A stretch of DNA of 64,000 bases from Pholiota molesta (GCA_014925825.1 JACGCK010000044.1:1-64000), one strand, 5' to 3'. Counted from the first letter of the stretch, positions 11,146 through 22,655 are shown. Program-made: numbers and translations. The notes: generated from the sequence alone by a model not told the origin.

Positions 11146-13269
11146 TCAACTCAAAGGCTTCTGCGGCACGCCCACCTCCCTCTCCGCCGCCACCTGCTCA
11201 TCCGTCCTTCTCCTATTCTGCGACGCCCGATCGCTCCTCGCCCTGATCCTTTCCCCATAAAAGTAAAACACAAACGGAATCGGCGCAATCGCACACGCAA
11301 TCAGCGCCAACAACAACCCCGCGTACTGGAACCCCATGCCATGGAACATCTGCTCCACGAACAGCGGCACCATCGCGCCGATCTCCGAGCGCATGAACGT
11401 CTTCGCCGCCATCGCGGACGCCGCGTAGCTGGAGTACGAGTCGATGATGTACGAGTTCGCGGAGACGTAGATCATGATCATCGCCACGCCGAAGAGCGTC
11501 CCGGAGATGCACGGCCCGATCCAGTGCACCCAGGAGTAGGCGCCCGTGAACGCGAAGATGAAGAGCGCGGCGGGGAGGATGCTGCGCAGGAGGGGGCGGG
11601 TGGTGAGTATTTATTGATGGATGGAAGGGAAGGGACGTACAAGCATCCCACCATCATGGGGTACAGCCGCGCTTCAGGGAATGTGCCATTGCGTGTAACC
11701 TTGGCGTAGATCTTTTCTTGTAAAGGCACCATGGCCCCGCCGCCAAAAATGCCCAGCTAGAATATAATGTGTTATTAGACTTGGAAAAACAGGATCTCGA
11801 TCGTTCGGTAGAAACGCACCATGATGCTGACAAAAGTAATTCCAGTCATACCGATGCTGAAGCCGCGAATTTCGGCGAAGGCGATTGGGAACGCGAAAAA
11901 AAGTAGGTCTGGAGAGCGTTGTCAGTCAGTATTCACAACACGCTCATCGTGAATCTAACGACGTACAAAGGAGACTGTAAATGAACGAAAGATCTATGAA
12001 AGACAAAATCGTCAATAAAATGCATAGAGGAGATGCATCATACCACTACGACTTACAGAAAGTCATGCAGATGACAACGGGTTCCTGGAAGAGCATCAAG
12101 AACGGGCGCAAAAGCGCAATCTTCAACGTCTCAGCGAACGGGATCTTCTCCAGCTCCTCCAAAGTGCGATAGCGGTCGTCTCCAGTATCCTTGCGAAGCT
12201 TCTCGGCTTTGCGCCGGAGAATGACAGGCGCGAGAGTTTCAGGCATAAAGAGAGTTAAGAGGAAGCCGAATCCTAGGAAGATGAACAGGATCCAATCTGA
12301 AAGGAGAAAAGGCGCGCAAGTGAGAACGGTTCACGGTAAAGTAGGCGCCGGGAGGAACTTACATATCCATCTCCAGCCAATGCGCATTCCGATCCATCCA
12401 GCAATCATCGGGCCAATACAAGGTCCAGCGCTAAGGTGTCGGTCTGAGTTTCAACGCCGACACATAGAGAGAAAAAAAAGATAGAACTTACAAGAGCGTG
12501 CAAGAGAACAACGCCATAGGAGCACCACGTTCTTCAATGGCCCAAACATCCGCGATACTGCCACCAATGTTACACATGGGTGCACTAGCGGCCAGGCCTG
12601 CGATCATCCGTCCGACCACGAGCGTGGCAGCATTGTGTGCCAGCGCACTCGGCAGCGTGAAAATGAAGTAGAAGAACATGCTCAGGAAGTATATGGGGCG
12701 ACGACCGAAGACCTCTGATAAAGGGGCCATGAATAGCGGGCTGCAATCGAGCAACACTGTAAGACAGTAAAAACATTCGGTAGGGCATTTTTCAACTTAC
12801 CCAATTCCGAAACCCATCACAAAGCAAGTCACCGTCAGGTTGATGATCTCTTGCGGGGCGCCGAGTGCTATTGTGGGTCCGACCATATCGCCAGTAACGA
12901 TAGAGCTTCCAATGGCGACACTGAGACATAATATTGACGCGGTGATGGTGATGAACCTACAGCAGAACCTTCAGTCGGATAGAACAGAACGAAAGAGGGA
13001 TGAAATCACCATTTTTTCGGACGAGACCATTCTCGTGGGTCTTCGCCGCACCCTTTATCGAAGCCGACTATATGGTACCCTTCCTTCTCGCGCTCCTGTT
13101 CCAGGTCATGGAGGGTCTGCACACGATTCAGCGTGGTCGAGTCGCCGTCCGTCTGTCGCGAAAATACGGGCACGATGTTCTCGGCCTCCAGTTGGCGGTA
13201 CTCTTCGTCCTGCTCCTTGGAGAGCGCCGGCGGGAAGGACAGCCCAGCTTCAAGTGGCTCGGAAGGCAT
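11146..13269 (-). CDS. MFS transporter, DHA1-like (12-TM drug/polyamine H+ antiporter type)
   Basis: Multi-exon membrane transporter. The first exon (13269-13010) encodes a hydrophilic cytosolic N-terminus ending in DPREWSRPKKW, the usual lead-in of this fungal family. The next exons give TM1-2, then MFS motif A (LSEVFGRRP), SALAHNAATLVVGRMIAG, IADVWAIEERGAPMALFS, and the antiporter motif C region GPCIGPMIAGWIG. A central loop (ETLAPVILRRKAEKLRK, TLEELEKIPFAETLKIAL) separates the halves. The C-terminal half contains WVHWIGPCISGTLFGVAM, ANSYIIDSYSSYAASAMA and MFHGMGFQYAGLLLALIA, with a basic tail. This is the layout of TPO1/FLR1-like proteins, which export drugs or polyamines by proton antiport. 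The substrate cannot be read. At least seven introns of about 50-70 bp; no lesion seen. Confidence 0.9.
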
Positions 13270-14020
13270 GGGAAGGGGGAGGGAACGTTGACTTGATGCA
13301 CTTTCGCTCCGCCGACGGTCGTCTTATATACTGGGGATGCCGGACGTCGTCCGACGTACGACGCGCACGGATTCATGGGTGTGTGCTTACGCGCCATGCC
13401 TTGATTTTTTTCCAGTGGGAGGACTATCTTTGTTCCGTATCCACCGAAGGAGGCTGGGACATAATTGAACAATCGGCACTGGCAAGCGCCTGTTGTCAAT
13501 GTCCAGTTTTGCGGAAGAAACGCATTAGCTACGTGGACATATAGAGAATGAGTTACGAGCTGGTCTCAGAGGATATATTCACGTACTATTAGAGCTTTTA
13601 TTTCGAAGAGGCGTAGTGGTGGTTGAAGATAAATAAGGGGTATTGTCATATTTGGTTGTTTATTGCTTCCGGCCGATTGATCTGGCGCCAAGCTCTTCTC
13701 TCCTTGCCTTGCTGGATCAAGATGTGCAGCTACTCGGCGGTTTGAAACAGCCTTCTGCAAAACGCTACGCCGCTTTCCTTCAGCTGGCGGCGCAGCTCTT
13801 GCAGATAGCTGTAAAGTCTGGCGCGACTGGCCAAAATCCTTCTTCCATTCTACCAATCAATGGCCCAAGTTTGGCCGCTCTAGAATGTTTCAAGATGCGC
13901 GGTGGCCAGCCACTCACAGAGATGCTTTTAAAGTCTAATCAGACTGGCCGACCATGCAAATGGACCGCGTCACCACCCGATACATTTGGCATCATTGACC
14001 AGGGTAACTGAAACTACAGA
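13270..14020. other. Intergenic: MFS promoter and serine-hydrolase 3' side
   Basis: The right end of the MFS gene and the 3' end of the hydrolase gene border this stretch. It must hold the MFS promoter. I see no additional gene; frames on either strand are short and without family signature. Confidence 0.35.
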
Positions 14021-15789
14021 TTATTTACTCTCTGTGCGCCGTTCAGATTTGGCGTTATTCAGAGCAGCATAGGTCAGCGCCTCGAGCCGTTTATACACCG
14101 CAATGCTCTTCGCATTAGCGGGGGGCACGACTTGGGTCCCGAAGACAGCAGCTATCCCGCTCGCTGGGTCTATAAAATACATAGTCCCGGCCCACCCTCC
14201 CCCTGCATAAGAAATCCGGAGGCTCAGCGATCCAGAACAATATACACATTCTGATACTTGAAAAACATACACCAGATAGATCCCTTCCTTCGACCATTTG
14301 GACGGTCTTCAATTATGATCGCAGCCGCCATGCCCCACTGTGCCCCAGGGCTCATGACGTAGTCAGATAAAGACGTGGATCCTTTCTCAGTCAGTGCCGG
14401 CACGAATAGCTGTTGGATGGTCTCCCGCTGGAAAATCGGAGTGGCGACATTCCTGCCAGCTAGTACACAGTAATCAGGTCAGACATGCGAGGGAGGAGAT
14501 CTGCGAGAGAATGTGCGCCAGACCATTTATCTGTAGGATATAGCGCAGAAGCTTGAGGTAGTCCCGCATGGAGCTGTACATCCCATCACCGCCTAGATGA
14601 AGGCGAACTAAACACAAGGGATGAATTATCGTCTGATCACGAACGAAAGACGAGTGTCTGAATACCCTTTTCCGGGTCTTGTTCCGGGAGTTGCATCTCC
14701 CCCTCCCAGGGCTTTAGTTTGTTGTCATCTGTAGAAATAGACAGCGAAACCAGGCGATTCCTCAAGGCGGGCGTTAAGTAGAACGAGGACGACTCCATTC
14801 CGAGCGGATCAAAGATATGTTCCCGACTACCGCATCCGGCGCCGTATAAGCCATCCAGCAACAGGATAGAAAGGGTGTTCAGGACCAAGTACGCACCAGA
14901 ATTGCTCCAATGTCTTCCCTGATACCTTCTCAACAAGGAAGCCCAAAGCATCGGAGCTGAATCCATAAGCAACTATATTCGTTTCAGAGACGCAACGCCA
15001 TCTATCTCAGAGCACAATAAGAGCGAGGACGTACAATCGGTACCGGGCTCAAACTTCAAGGGTATCCCTGGAAGTTCACCCTAAGACGCAGCCAGCCGTC
15101 AGAAGAAAAAAGCACAGCCCTCCTCTCGGGAAGATCATACCATGACAATTCGCCAAAAGGCTTCGTAGGGATCCGGGGCGGTATGCATGTCTTTGGAAGC
15201 GTATGCCATGAGCATGGAAGATGGATCGTCATCGTCGGGGTAGAATAATCCACTGGAATGATTGAGCAGGTGTTTAACGGTAATGACGTTCTGAGCAGGC
15301 CTGAAAGTCGTCTGGGGCGTGGAAGGACTGTCCACAATAACAGGATTCCGAAACTCGGGCAAATAGTCGCCCACGGGGGTGTCAAGACCAATTTTGCCAT
15401 TTTCGATCAGCTTGAGTGTGGCCAGCTAATCGTTTAATCGATAAACGTTAAGTAATCTCTTGAAGAAAATATTATGATCAAGACATACGGCTGTAATCAA
15501 CTTCGTCTGACTGCAGATCCAAAAGACACTATCAGGATCCACGTCCCCGCTCGACGCGTCTCCGACAACGTTGTTCCCCCCGCCCCGAAAATAGATCTCG
15601 CCATCCACATCGGACACGCCGAACACAAAACCGGGCACTTCCCCCGCTTCCACTGTCTCGTTCTAAGTATGCGATCACGACGCGGATCAGCGATTCCATT
15701 CACCACAGGCGCCGCCGAAGAGGCACAGCGTGCAGACGCACAATAAAATCATCCGCCGCGCGCTTGTCGCTGGGGGGGAATGTGGACAT
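14021..15789 (-). CDS. Beta-lactamase/transpeptidase-like serine hydrolase (class C fold)
   Basis: Start chosen at 15789. Exon 1 encodes MSTFPPSDKRAADDFI, splices at GTGCGT, and continues NETVEAGEVPGFVFGV. That junction restores the usual N-terminus of fungal members. The catalytic SxxK is in FWICSQTKLITA. Next come LATLKLIENGKIGLD, HLLNHSSGLFYPDD, and the second motif region YGFSSDALGFLVEKVSGK. Then HIFDPLGMESSSFYLTP, the exon LGGDGMYSSMRDYLKLLRY, and a C-terminal GGGWAGTMYFIDPASGIA segment. At least seven exons. The family includes esterases and transesterases such as LovD as well as peptidases, so the reaction is open. No signal peptide is visible, suggesting a cytosolic enzyme. The exon junction near 14,250 is the least certain. 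Confidence 0.85.
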
Positions 15790-16284
15790 GGGAGGGTGCT
15801 ATACCAGTAACTGCGATCAAGCTAAGATATGGGAGGAAAGAACAATAAGAACAGTTCTGACTTTGGCACCCTTTAAGTTGGGCTGGGGAGTTTCTGCGGC
15901 TCCGACCTTGGATGTAAGCGAGTCATTCCGCACAAGACAATTCCAATTTGACTCAATAACCGCGAATTTATGACATTTTTGAAAGAAAAGAGTAGCGCCT
16001 ACACTACTACGCGCGAGCCTCTGTAAGCCCTTCAAAAGGTCTAGCCTGTAGGATTTCTTCAATTGGGCAACAGTGCAAACCAATAAGCCAAGAGAACATC
16101 TGAGCGCGAAATCGAAAGTAGATGAAGCAGCGCTGCTTTGATCTGCCCGACGAATCCAGTGCTAAGACTCGCCTCGCTGGATGCTTGTATACATTCGCAA
16201 TACAGTGAGGAGAAAGAATTCCTGTGATCAAATGAGATGACCGCAGTTCGGCTACGCTACGAGACACTTCCAAAGCCGAAACGA
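15790..16284. other. Intergenic: serine-hydrolase promoter, F-box gene 3' side
   Basis: About 0.5 kb. It contains the promoter of the leftward hydrolase gene and the 3' end of the leftward F-box gene. No further feature is supported. Confidence 0.35.
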
Positions 16285-17862
16285 TCATCCTGAAAAAACA
16301 CTAAGCTCCACCCCATGATCCTCCGCCATCCGTTTGAACGAGTCCAGCTCGTCAAATTTGGGGGACGCGGGAGGGAACAAACGCAGGTCAACGGAGCGCA
16401 AGCTAGGGCCTCCAACAACACGCCACTCCAACGCATCCGTGATCCCCGACGCCGACGTGCACAGCCGATCCTCCAACACCAACTTCTCCAGCGCAGGGAG
16501 CAGCGGCGCCCTCTGCGTCGGCGGCGTCGGCGGCGACCCACTCCGCGCGCGGTCCGCGAGCCGCGACAGGATGTGCATCCCCGCGTTCGCCACGGTCAGC
16601 TCCAGGCGCGCCAGCGACGGCACGCTAGCCAGCAGCCATACCACATTCAGGTTCTCGTCCCAGACCGTCCCGGGGTCCAGCGAGGTGCGCAATATCAGTT
16701 GCTGGGGCTTGCACCGCGAACGCTCCAGCATCGCCACCGTCTCGTTGACGTCGAAGGGCGTCACAGCGCTGATCGCGAGCGCCTCGAGGTTCGGCGCGGT
16801 GAGGAACTGGCACGTCTTGGATATGTAGCTCCCTTTGTTCGTGATGCTCAGTTGGCGGAGATGCGGAAGCAGGACGGGCGCGGTGGATGCGACTTCGAGG
16901 ATGCGCTCGCTTTCCGTGAAGAAGGAAACGAGGGCCGGCATGTGTCGCATGATCAGGGTGAACTCGCCCTCGGCGAATATACTTCTTTTCGATGAAAAAT
17001 GGGTGAGTTGGGACCACGAAATGCGGAGGCACTGAAACGGGTGCATGACGTCTGTCAAGGACAGCTCGCGAAGGCTTGGCGCATCCTTAAATGCCAATAA
17101 CCTCGACCTAGGGATGGTTCCATAATCACAAGCTGTGTTGATACAGAGGCGCCGTAGATTGGGAACCCTAAGGTTTTTGGCCCGCCCAAGGATGGTGTGG
17201 GAATCGAACAACATATCACTCATCAAGGATACGTCCTTCCAGCGTTCAGAATGGGCCATGAGTGTTTCCAGGATGGATGAATGCATCACTACTTTGCCCT
17301 CGAAAGAGAGCGTCAATGGCTCATTTTTGGACCGAGCAAGACAAAGGCCGAGAACGCTCAGTACCCCGGGGGTGAGAAGCAATGGCATGTCTAGGAGGTC
17401 GAGCCGGATATTCGACCATAACGCGGGAACGGAAATCGCGACCGTCCGCCAGTAGCTGCAGATCTGACACAGCAACAGCGGTATATCCTCTTGATCCGTC
17501 TCAGATCTCGGGCCACATCTTATGGCGGAACCAGCGGAAGCGAAGAGGAATATCTCGCCCCAGATCTCTGGCGGGAGCCTACGAATCGGCGACAACGAAG
17601 ATTGCTGGTATGCAAGCGTCCTGTGTAAGGCGCTACGGTACTCCTCGAGTGCGGAGAGTGTGGCGTGGACTCGGGCTATCTCATCATCAACTGAGCAGAG
17701 TGTGGTTTTTATGTCGTGAATGCTTTCCCGGATGGTTATTTCCTCCTCTGGTGATGGTGTGAACGAAGTATGGAGCAGGGATGGGGGAAGTGGTGAATAT
17801 GTGCGTTGCAGAAATGCAGCTCTGCTTGAAGGATCGTTGAAAGGAGTTGTAGTATCCTGCAC
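16285..17862 (-). CDS. F-box/LRR-like protein (agaricomycete-expanded family)
   Basis: Single-exon frame of 525 residues. Layout: DPSSRAAFLQRTYSPLPPSLL near the N-terminus, a coiled-coil of about 45 residues (IRESIHDIKTTLCSVDDEIARV), then the F-box (LSPIRRLPPEIWGEIFLFAS, about residues 90-130). A long region of irregular leucine-rich repeats follows (WRTVAISVPALWSNIRLDLL, LTLSFEGKVV, LRRLCINTACDYG, LPHLRQLSITNKG). F-box proteins are substrate adaptors of SCF ubiquitin ligases, binding Skp1 through the F-box. The target is unknown. Hundreds of paralogues are usual in mushrooms. It is related to, but more diverged from, the three F-box copies at 20.5-22.2 and 37.4-41.0 kb. Confidence 0.88.
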   Translation of the reverse strand: MQDTTTPFNDPSSRAAFLQRTYSPLPPSLLHTSFTPSPEEEITIRESIHDIKTTLCSVDDEIARVHATLSALEEYRSALHRTLAYQQSSLSPIRRLPPEIWGEIFLFASAGSAIRCGPRSETDQEDIPLLLCQICSYWRTVAISVPALWSNIRLDLLDMPLLLTPGVLSVLGLCLARSKNEPLTLSFEGKVVMHSSILETLMAHSERWKDVSLMSDMLFDSHTILGRAKNLRVPNLRRLCINTACDYGTIPRSRLLAFKDAPSLRELSLTDVMHPFQCLRISWSQLTHFSSKRSIFAEGEFTLIMRHMPALVSFFTESERILEVASTAPVLLPHLRQLSITNKGSYISKTCQFLTAPNLEALAISAVTPFDVNETVAMLERSRCKPQQLILRTSLDPGTVWDENLNVVWLLASVPSLARLELTVANAGMHILSRLADRARSGSPPTPPTQRAPLLPALEKLVLEDRLCTSASGITDALEWRVVGGPSLRSVDLRLFPPASPKFDELDSFKRMAEDHGVELSVFSG

Positions 17863-19223
17863 TCGTTGCTCGGTATCTGTGGCGCTGCAAGCTAACTCAG
17901 AAGAAGTTACGCATTTCAGATGGACACCAATCGATGACGAACCTCATTCTAGGGCAGTAGTAAGTACGATGAGCGCAGAACCTAGGTCACAATAGAAAGC
18001 AAATTACGTGGAAAAAGTTATAGTTAGCCTAATGCCACGCTTATGTTGGCATACAAGCCAGCAGACGCCACTGCCACGCCAGCGCGGTAGGAATTGGTTT
18101 CTTCAACTTTTCTGAAAAACACAGGGCGCAGTACCAAATAAATGTGTGTTATTTATTCGGTGCTTATGTAATAGTTTATTTACATCACACTGCAGATATC
18201 TGACAACAAAGTATTCGGAAGATATTTGGTACAATTTAATAGATAAAAGTGTTCGATTTATCTGCTATATATGAGATGGTTTATCTAATAGAAACTTTGC
18301 AAATAAATTGATGCCCTTTATTTGGCAGGCTCCTAGAACCAGCCTCTCGTATCGAGAAATCCTTATCTAATCAAAAGACAAATAAGAGACAACAGAACTT
18401 GCGATGAGGATTCTCGATAGAGAGGCTGGCACATTTTGGACATGGTCATCTCGGGCATACCTTGTAACGCGTAACGCGGGGCTCTTGAATATAGCACAGC
18501 TTTATTATTTTTTGACGTGTCCGCCTGTGTCCGTACAATCAAAGCGAGTGTTCCTCTTCACTCCCTCCTACTATCCTATGCATTGGGCTGCGCGATGTAT
18601 GTGGTACGCGCGAGCGGCTTCGTGTCTGCGTGCAATGGTAGATAGATGACATTTGTTTGCCTTACCATTCAACGAATACCTGTGCGCGCACCGCGCGCAA
18701 TTAAAGATTTTGCTTCCATTGATCGAGCGTCGCTGGCTGGGTGGGGCACGCTGCAACGAGGACAACTGTACATCTCGGCCACAATCCAATTGACTATAGT
18801 ACTATAAAAGAATCAGCTCTGAGGAGAAAGTAGTTTTCTGTGTAATTAGTTCTTGTATAGTTCAGGTACTGGAATGTACATCCAATAACAAATAAGGTTG
18901 GGAATTTCTGGGGGCAAACAGATACTTGGCTTCATCACAAGCTTGGGGCCAAGTTTCAATATAAAACTAACAAATCTAGAGGCCAACATGTACGAGCATT
19001 CAATGAGTATACACAATAGAATTGGATGACACGTCAAAAAATAATAAAGCTGTGCTATATTCAAGAGCCCCGCGTTACGCGTTACAAGGTATGCCCGAGA
19101 TGACCATGTCCAAAATGTGCCAGCCTCTCTATCGAGAATCCTCATCGCAAGTTCTGTTGTCTCTTATTTGTCTTTTGATTAGATAAGGATTTCTCGATAC
19201 GAGAGGCTGGTTCTAGGAGCCTG

Positions 19224-19885
19224 TTTATTTGGTGCATATTCACATGTTCAGCAGGTTGATTATTAAATAACATATTTATATAACACAAACAAATAACATT
19301 TGAATAATGAGAGCAATGTTATTTGGTAGAAATATCTAGATAAATGAGGAGAGATTATTTGGTAGTTATTTGGTAGCAGATTTGCCATGCCAAAATGGCA
19401 AATCCAAAATTTGCCTCGCCAAAGGGGCAAATCCAAAATTTGCCGTGCAAAAAACGGCAAATCTGGAATTTGCCTTGTCAAAGGGGCAAATTTTGGATTT
19501 GCCGTTTTTTTGCGCGGCAAATTTCGAATTTGCCCCTTTGACGAGGCAAATTCCAGATTTGCCGTTTTTTGCATGGCAAATTTCGGATTTGCCGTTTTTG
19601 GTGCGGCAAATTTTGGATTTGCCGTTTTTTGCGCGGCAAATTTCGAATTTGCCCCTCTGACAAGGCAAATTCCAGATTTGCCGTTTTTTGTGCGGCAAAT
19701 TTCGGATTTGCCCCTTTGACGAGGCGAATCTGCTACCAAATAACTACCAAATAATCTCTCCTTATTTATTCAAATATTCCTACCAAATAAAATTGCTCTC
19801 TTTATTCAAATGTTATTTGTTTGTGTCATATACATATCTTGTCAAATAATCAACCTGCTCAATATGTAAATATGCTCCAAATAAA
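19224..19885. mobile_element. Nested MITE-like inverted-repeat element
   Basis: A 662-bp insertion in the right arm of the foldback element; the left arm lacks it, so the insertion is directly readable. The ends are TTTATTTGGTGC and its reverse complement, and the inverted repeats extend about 160 bp (GCAGGTTGATTATT, ACACAAACAAATAACATTTG, GAGAGATTATTTGGTAG). The centre is the GCAAAT array. The empty site reads CCTGCCAAATAAAGGG and the filled site reads CCTG, element, GGG, so the target overlaps the element's own terminal word. The target duplication cannot be resolved. Confidence 0.75.
19378..19733. repeat. Array of palindromic GGCAAAT/ATTTGCC units
   Basis: About 350 bp of tightly packed words such as GGCAAATTTCGGATTTGCC, separated by GTTTTTTGCGC or CCCCTTTGACGAG. 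The whole stretch is open in several frames on both strands because the repeats are palindromic. It forms the core of the nested element. It is not a gene. Confidence 0.85.
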
Positions 19886-20082
19886 GGGTGTCAATTTATT
19901 GGCAAAGTTTGTACCAGATAAACCATCTCATATATAGCAGATAAATTGAACATCTTTATCTATTAAATTGTACCAAATATCTTCCAAATACTTCATTGTC
20001 AGATATCTGCAGTGTGATGTAAATAAACTATTACAAAAGCACCGAATAAATAATACACATTTATTTGGTACTGCATCCTGTG

Positions 20083-20542
20083 AAACGTGGGGTCCAGGGA
20101 AAACGTGGGGTCGGGACTCGGCAACGCAAGAAAAGTGTGACAATAACAGTATTTTAAATTGAAATACTTGGGTCACGATGTCACTTGGCACGTGAAGAAT
20201 TGCGATCATGGGCGCTTAAATTCAAAGTTGACTGTCAGTTAACCATGGCTAGGACTCTGGTTCTGGGATGCGGAGGAGCAATGTTATTTAATATTATCTA
20301 GTTTAAAGAGTAGCAAGGGCATCGCAGAGGCCAACAACTTGAAATTTATTATCACCTACTATATCAATGTCTTTTGGGAGGCATCAATCAGGTCGAACTT
20401 GTTTGTATGCTCAACTTAGGCCGATCTACAAGGTAGAATTTTAAGTCGAAGCTCGCGGCCAAATTGAGTCGAAATCAAAGTCGAAGAGGTATAAGTATAA
20501 CAAGTCATTTGCCAAATTTACAGTTAACAAAAAGTTAGACAG
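20083..20542. other. Spacer between foldback element and F-box gene A
   Basis: AT-rich, no gene seen. It presumably contains the 3' end of the leftward F-box transcript. Confidence 0.35.
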
Positions 20543-22153
20543 TTAATTCGAGAGAATAGCAATCTCCATTCCATACTTTTCTGCCAACCCCTTCAACAGA
20601 TCCAGCTCATAAGATTTTGGGGCCGCTGGAGGGAGCAAACGAAAGCTTATCGAAAGCGAGCCCGGGCGCAGATAATTGATAACGCGCGAACTCAGCGCAT
20701 TCGCAATCTCAAACGCCGACGTGCACCACCTATCCTCTAACACTAAACCATCGAGGTTCGGAAGAAGCGGTGCGCGCTTTGTCGTTGGTACATGGATCGC
20801 GAGCGCTTGCAGAATAAATAGGTTTGCACTTGTCACTGTAAGCTCGAGGCGAGTCACCGAGGGCAGTGCCGACAGCACCGAATATACATTCAAGTTCTCA
20901 TTCCCAGCTACGTCTGCATCCAGCGCTAGCGAGGAGCGCAATGTCAACCATTTTGGCTGGCATCTCGAACGCTTGATCATCTCCAGAACCTGCTCGGCGA
21001 GGAACTGCAAGTCCACAGCGATGATGGAGAGTTCCTCCAGATTGGGGACGGTGAGGAAGCGGCATGTAGCGGATATACAAGGCCCTGTGTTGGTAATGCT
21101 CAGTTTTCGCAGATGTGGGAGCAGGACCGGCTGGGTTGATACAAACTCGAGGATACCGTCGCGGTCCGTGCAGAAGGAAATGAGGTTCGTCATGTGCTGC
21201 ATCATCTGCGTGAACTCGTTGTCGCGGAATAGGCTGCCCTTTGACGTGAGATGTGTGATCTGGGACCACGGAACGCGGACATTCTGCAGTGGGTAGACGG
21301 TGTGCGTTATGGATAGCTCACGAATGTTTTCCGCATGCTCAAATGCCTCAAGCGGCCACGAAGGGAGAAGGTTTTCCCATGCCTCGACTCGGTTTGTTTC
21401 GAGACACAGGCGCCGCAAATTGGGCACTCTGTTCTTGGCCAGAGTAAGGAAGTTCTCACATTTAATGAATAGATTGCCGTTCAGGGATATGTCCTTCCAG
21501 CGTTCGGACAGGGTGAGGAGTGTGTTCCAGATGGGAAGGACAGTCGACAAGTCCTCGGCCTGGAGGGAGAGCGTTAAGAGCTCGTTTTTGGACCGAGGAA
21601 GACACAGACCGAGAAAATGCTGGGCTACCTCAATGCGTGTGGAGTTTTGGAAGTTAAGACGTATATTTGACCACAATCCTGGAACGGAGATCGCCACCGC
21701 CCTCCAATACCTGCAAATTTTGCACAGCACCCACGGCATAACATCCCCCCTCACACCAGGAATCCCGGGCCACTCTAAAATGGCATTCAACGAAACAAAC
21801 AGGAATATCTCGCCCAGTAACTCCGGTGGGAGTTTACGAATCGGGGACAGAGCAACCTGGTGCTGCGCAAGTGTTGTTTGCAGTGTGCTGCGGTAGTCCT
21901 CGAGTGTAGAGAGTGTAGCTTGGACCCGGGTTATCTCGTCATCAACGGATGTGAGGGTGGTGTTGATATCGTGGATGGTTTCTCGAATGGTTTGCTCCTC
22001 ATCTGGTGATACCATGAGCGACGAATGGAGCAGCGACGGAGGCAGTGGTGAAATCGTGCGTAGAGGAAATGCAGCTCTGCTTGAAGGATTATTCAGAGGG
22101 TTGTGTTCCATGGCATCTGTTGGACTGTGAAGCGAATCAAAAGAGGTATGCAT
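20543..22153 (-). CDS. F-box/LRR-like protein, copy A
   Basis: Intact single-exon frame of 536 residues. The longest start is 22153; comparison with copies B and with the 16.3-kb paralogue makes an ATG at 22111 (MEHNPLNNPSSRAAF) an equally good start. Coiled-coil around IRETIHDINTTLTSVDDEIT, F-box LSPIRKLPPELLGEIFLFVS, then leucine-rich repeats (YWRAVAISVPGLWSNIRLNF, LPHLRKLSITNTG, RLELTVTSANLFILQALA). Probable SCF ubiquitin-ligase adaptor with unknown target. Very similar to copy B over the whole length and in the 5' flank, so the copies arose by recent segmental duplication. Confidence 0.9.
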   Translation of the reverse strand: MHTSFDSLHSPTDAMEHNPLNNPSSRAAFPLRTISPLPPSLLHSSLMVSPDEEQTIRETIHDINTTLTSVDDEITRVQATLSTLEDYRSTLQTTLAQHQVALSPIRKLPPELLGEIFLFVSLNAILEWPGIPGVRGDVMPWVLCKICRYWRAVAISVPGLWSNIRLNFQNSTRIEVAQHFLGLCLPRSKNELLTLSLQAEDLSTVLPIWNTLLTLSERWKDISLNGNLFIKCENFLTLAKNRVPNLRRLCLETNRVEAWENLLPSWPLEAFEHAENIRELSITHTVYPLQNVRVPWSQITHLTSKGSLFRDNEFTQMMQHMTNLISFCTDRDGILEFVSTQPVLLPHLRKLSITNTGPCISATCRFLTVPNLEELSIIAVDLQFLAEQVLEMIKRSRCQPKWLTLRSSLALDADVAGNENLNVYSVLSALPSVTRLELTVTSANLFILQALAIHVPTTKRAPLLPNLDGLVLEDRWCTSAFEIANALSSRVINYLRPGSLSISFRLLPPAAPKSYELDLLKGLAEKYGMEIAILSN

Positions 22154-22655
22154 TTGAGATGAATATTGGCGAACCTCGTCCTTGAGTAGCTCTTAGTGTT
22201 CGCGATGTGTTCCTGGAGTACAGTGTGTCCTGATGGGCCTAATTTGCGATGGACCTCATGACTCCCTTCCTCGAGCTTCAGATCGAGCGACGATGTAGCG
22301 GCAGGAGGGGGTGAACTCGACATATGGATCTCGTACAACAAGGTGTACACTGGTATACACTGTATAGGTGGATGGGAAATTCCAACTTCAAGGAAATTCG
22401 AACACATTACCATCACGTGCATGCAAATCTTGATCGATTGATCGTTCACGGGCGCTTAGAATCTATTAAGAAGTTGGCGAGAGTGGCATAAGGGCGTAAC
22501 TGTGCCTAAATGTTACTTCAGACTTAGGGAGTGCACGACTTGTTTTAATTCAATAGATAAAAACAACAGCATGTTACAAAGTGGACGGATGCAGCAAGTC
22601 CTACAGAAGATTTACAAACACATCCGATAGTCGTCTGAAAAAATCAATGATATAG
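22154..22655 (-). repeat. 5' flank of F-box copy A (segmental duplication)
   Basis: Read on the minus strand, this contains TCTGTAGGACTTGCTGCATC, GCCACTCTCGCCAACTTC, CGCCCGTGAACGATCAATCG and GCATGCACGTGATGG, in the order also found upstream of copies B and C. The corresponding stretch upstream of B is split by mobile DNA. The block presumably includes the F-box promoter; it also holds the 3' flank of the adjacent leftward gene at 22710. Confidence 0.8.

Larger units (their letters stand above)
18120..20082. mobile_element. Foldback/CACTA-like non-autonomous element
   Basis: Arms at about 18120-18524 and 19027-20082 are reverse complements. Both termini read CACAGG followed by a sequence containing GCAGTACCAAATAAATGTG. 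Both arms contain the frame starting MRILDREAGTFWTWSSRAYL, at 18404 (+) and near 19145 (-). Central spacer about 18.53-19.02 kb. The right arm is longer because a second element sits in it (19224-19885). Termini starting CACAG flanked by AAA on both sides (18117-18119, 20083-20085) would fit a CACTA-type element with a 3-bp target duplication, but the run of A makes this weak. No coding capacity is recognised. Confidence 0.75.

Noticed and set aside
12840..13544. 234-codon frame antisense to the MFS gene start
   Set aside because: Overlaps coding exons of the transporter in the opposite strand and has no signature.
16315..16995. 226-codon plus-strand frame opposite the F-box gene
   Set aside because: Shadow of the F-box coding strand, with Arg-rich low-complexity protein.
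19378..19733. Possible CRISPR array
   Set aside because: Units are palindromes without unique spacers of constant length, inside a eukaryotic mobile element; no cas genes.
19263..19754. Long overlapping frames on both strands rich in FAVF/ICR repeats
   Set aside because: Open only because the DNA is a palindromic GGCAAAT array; not a gene.
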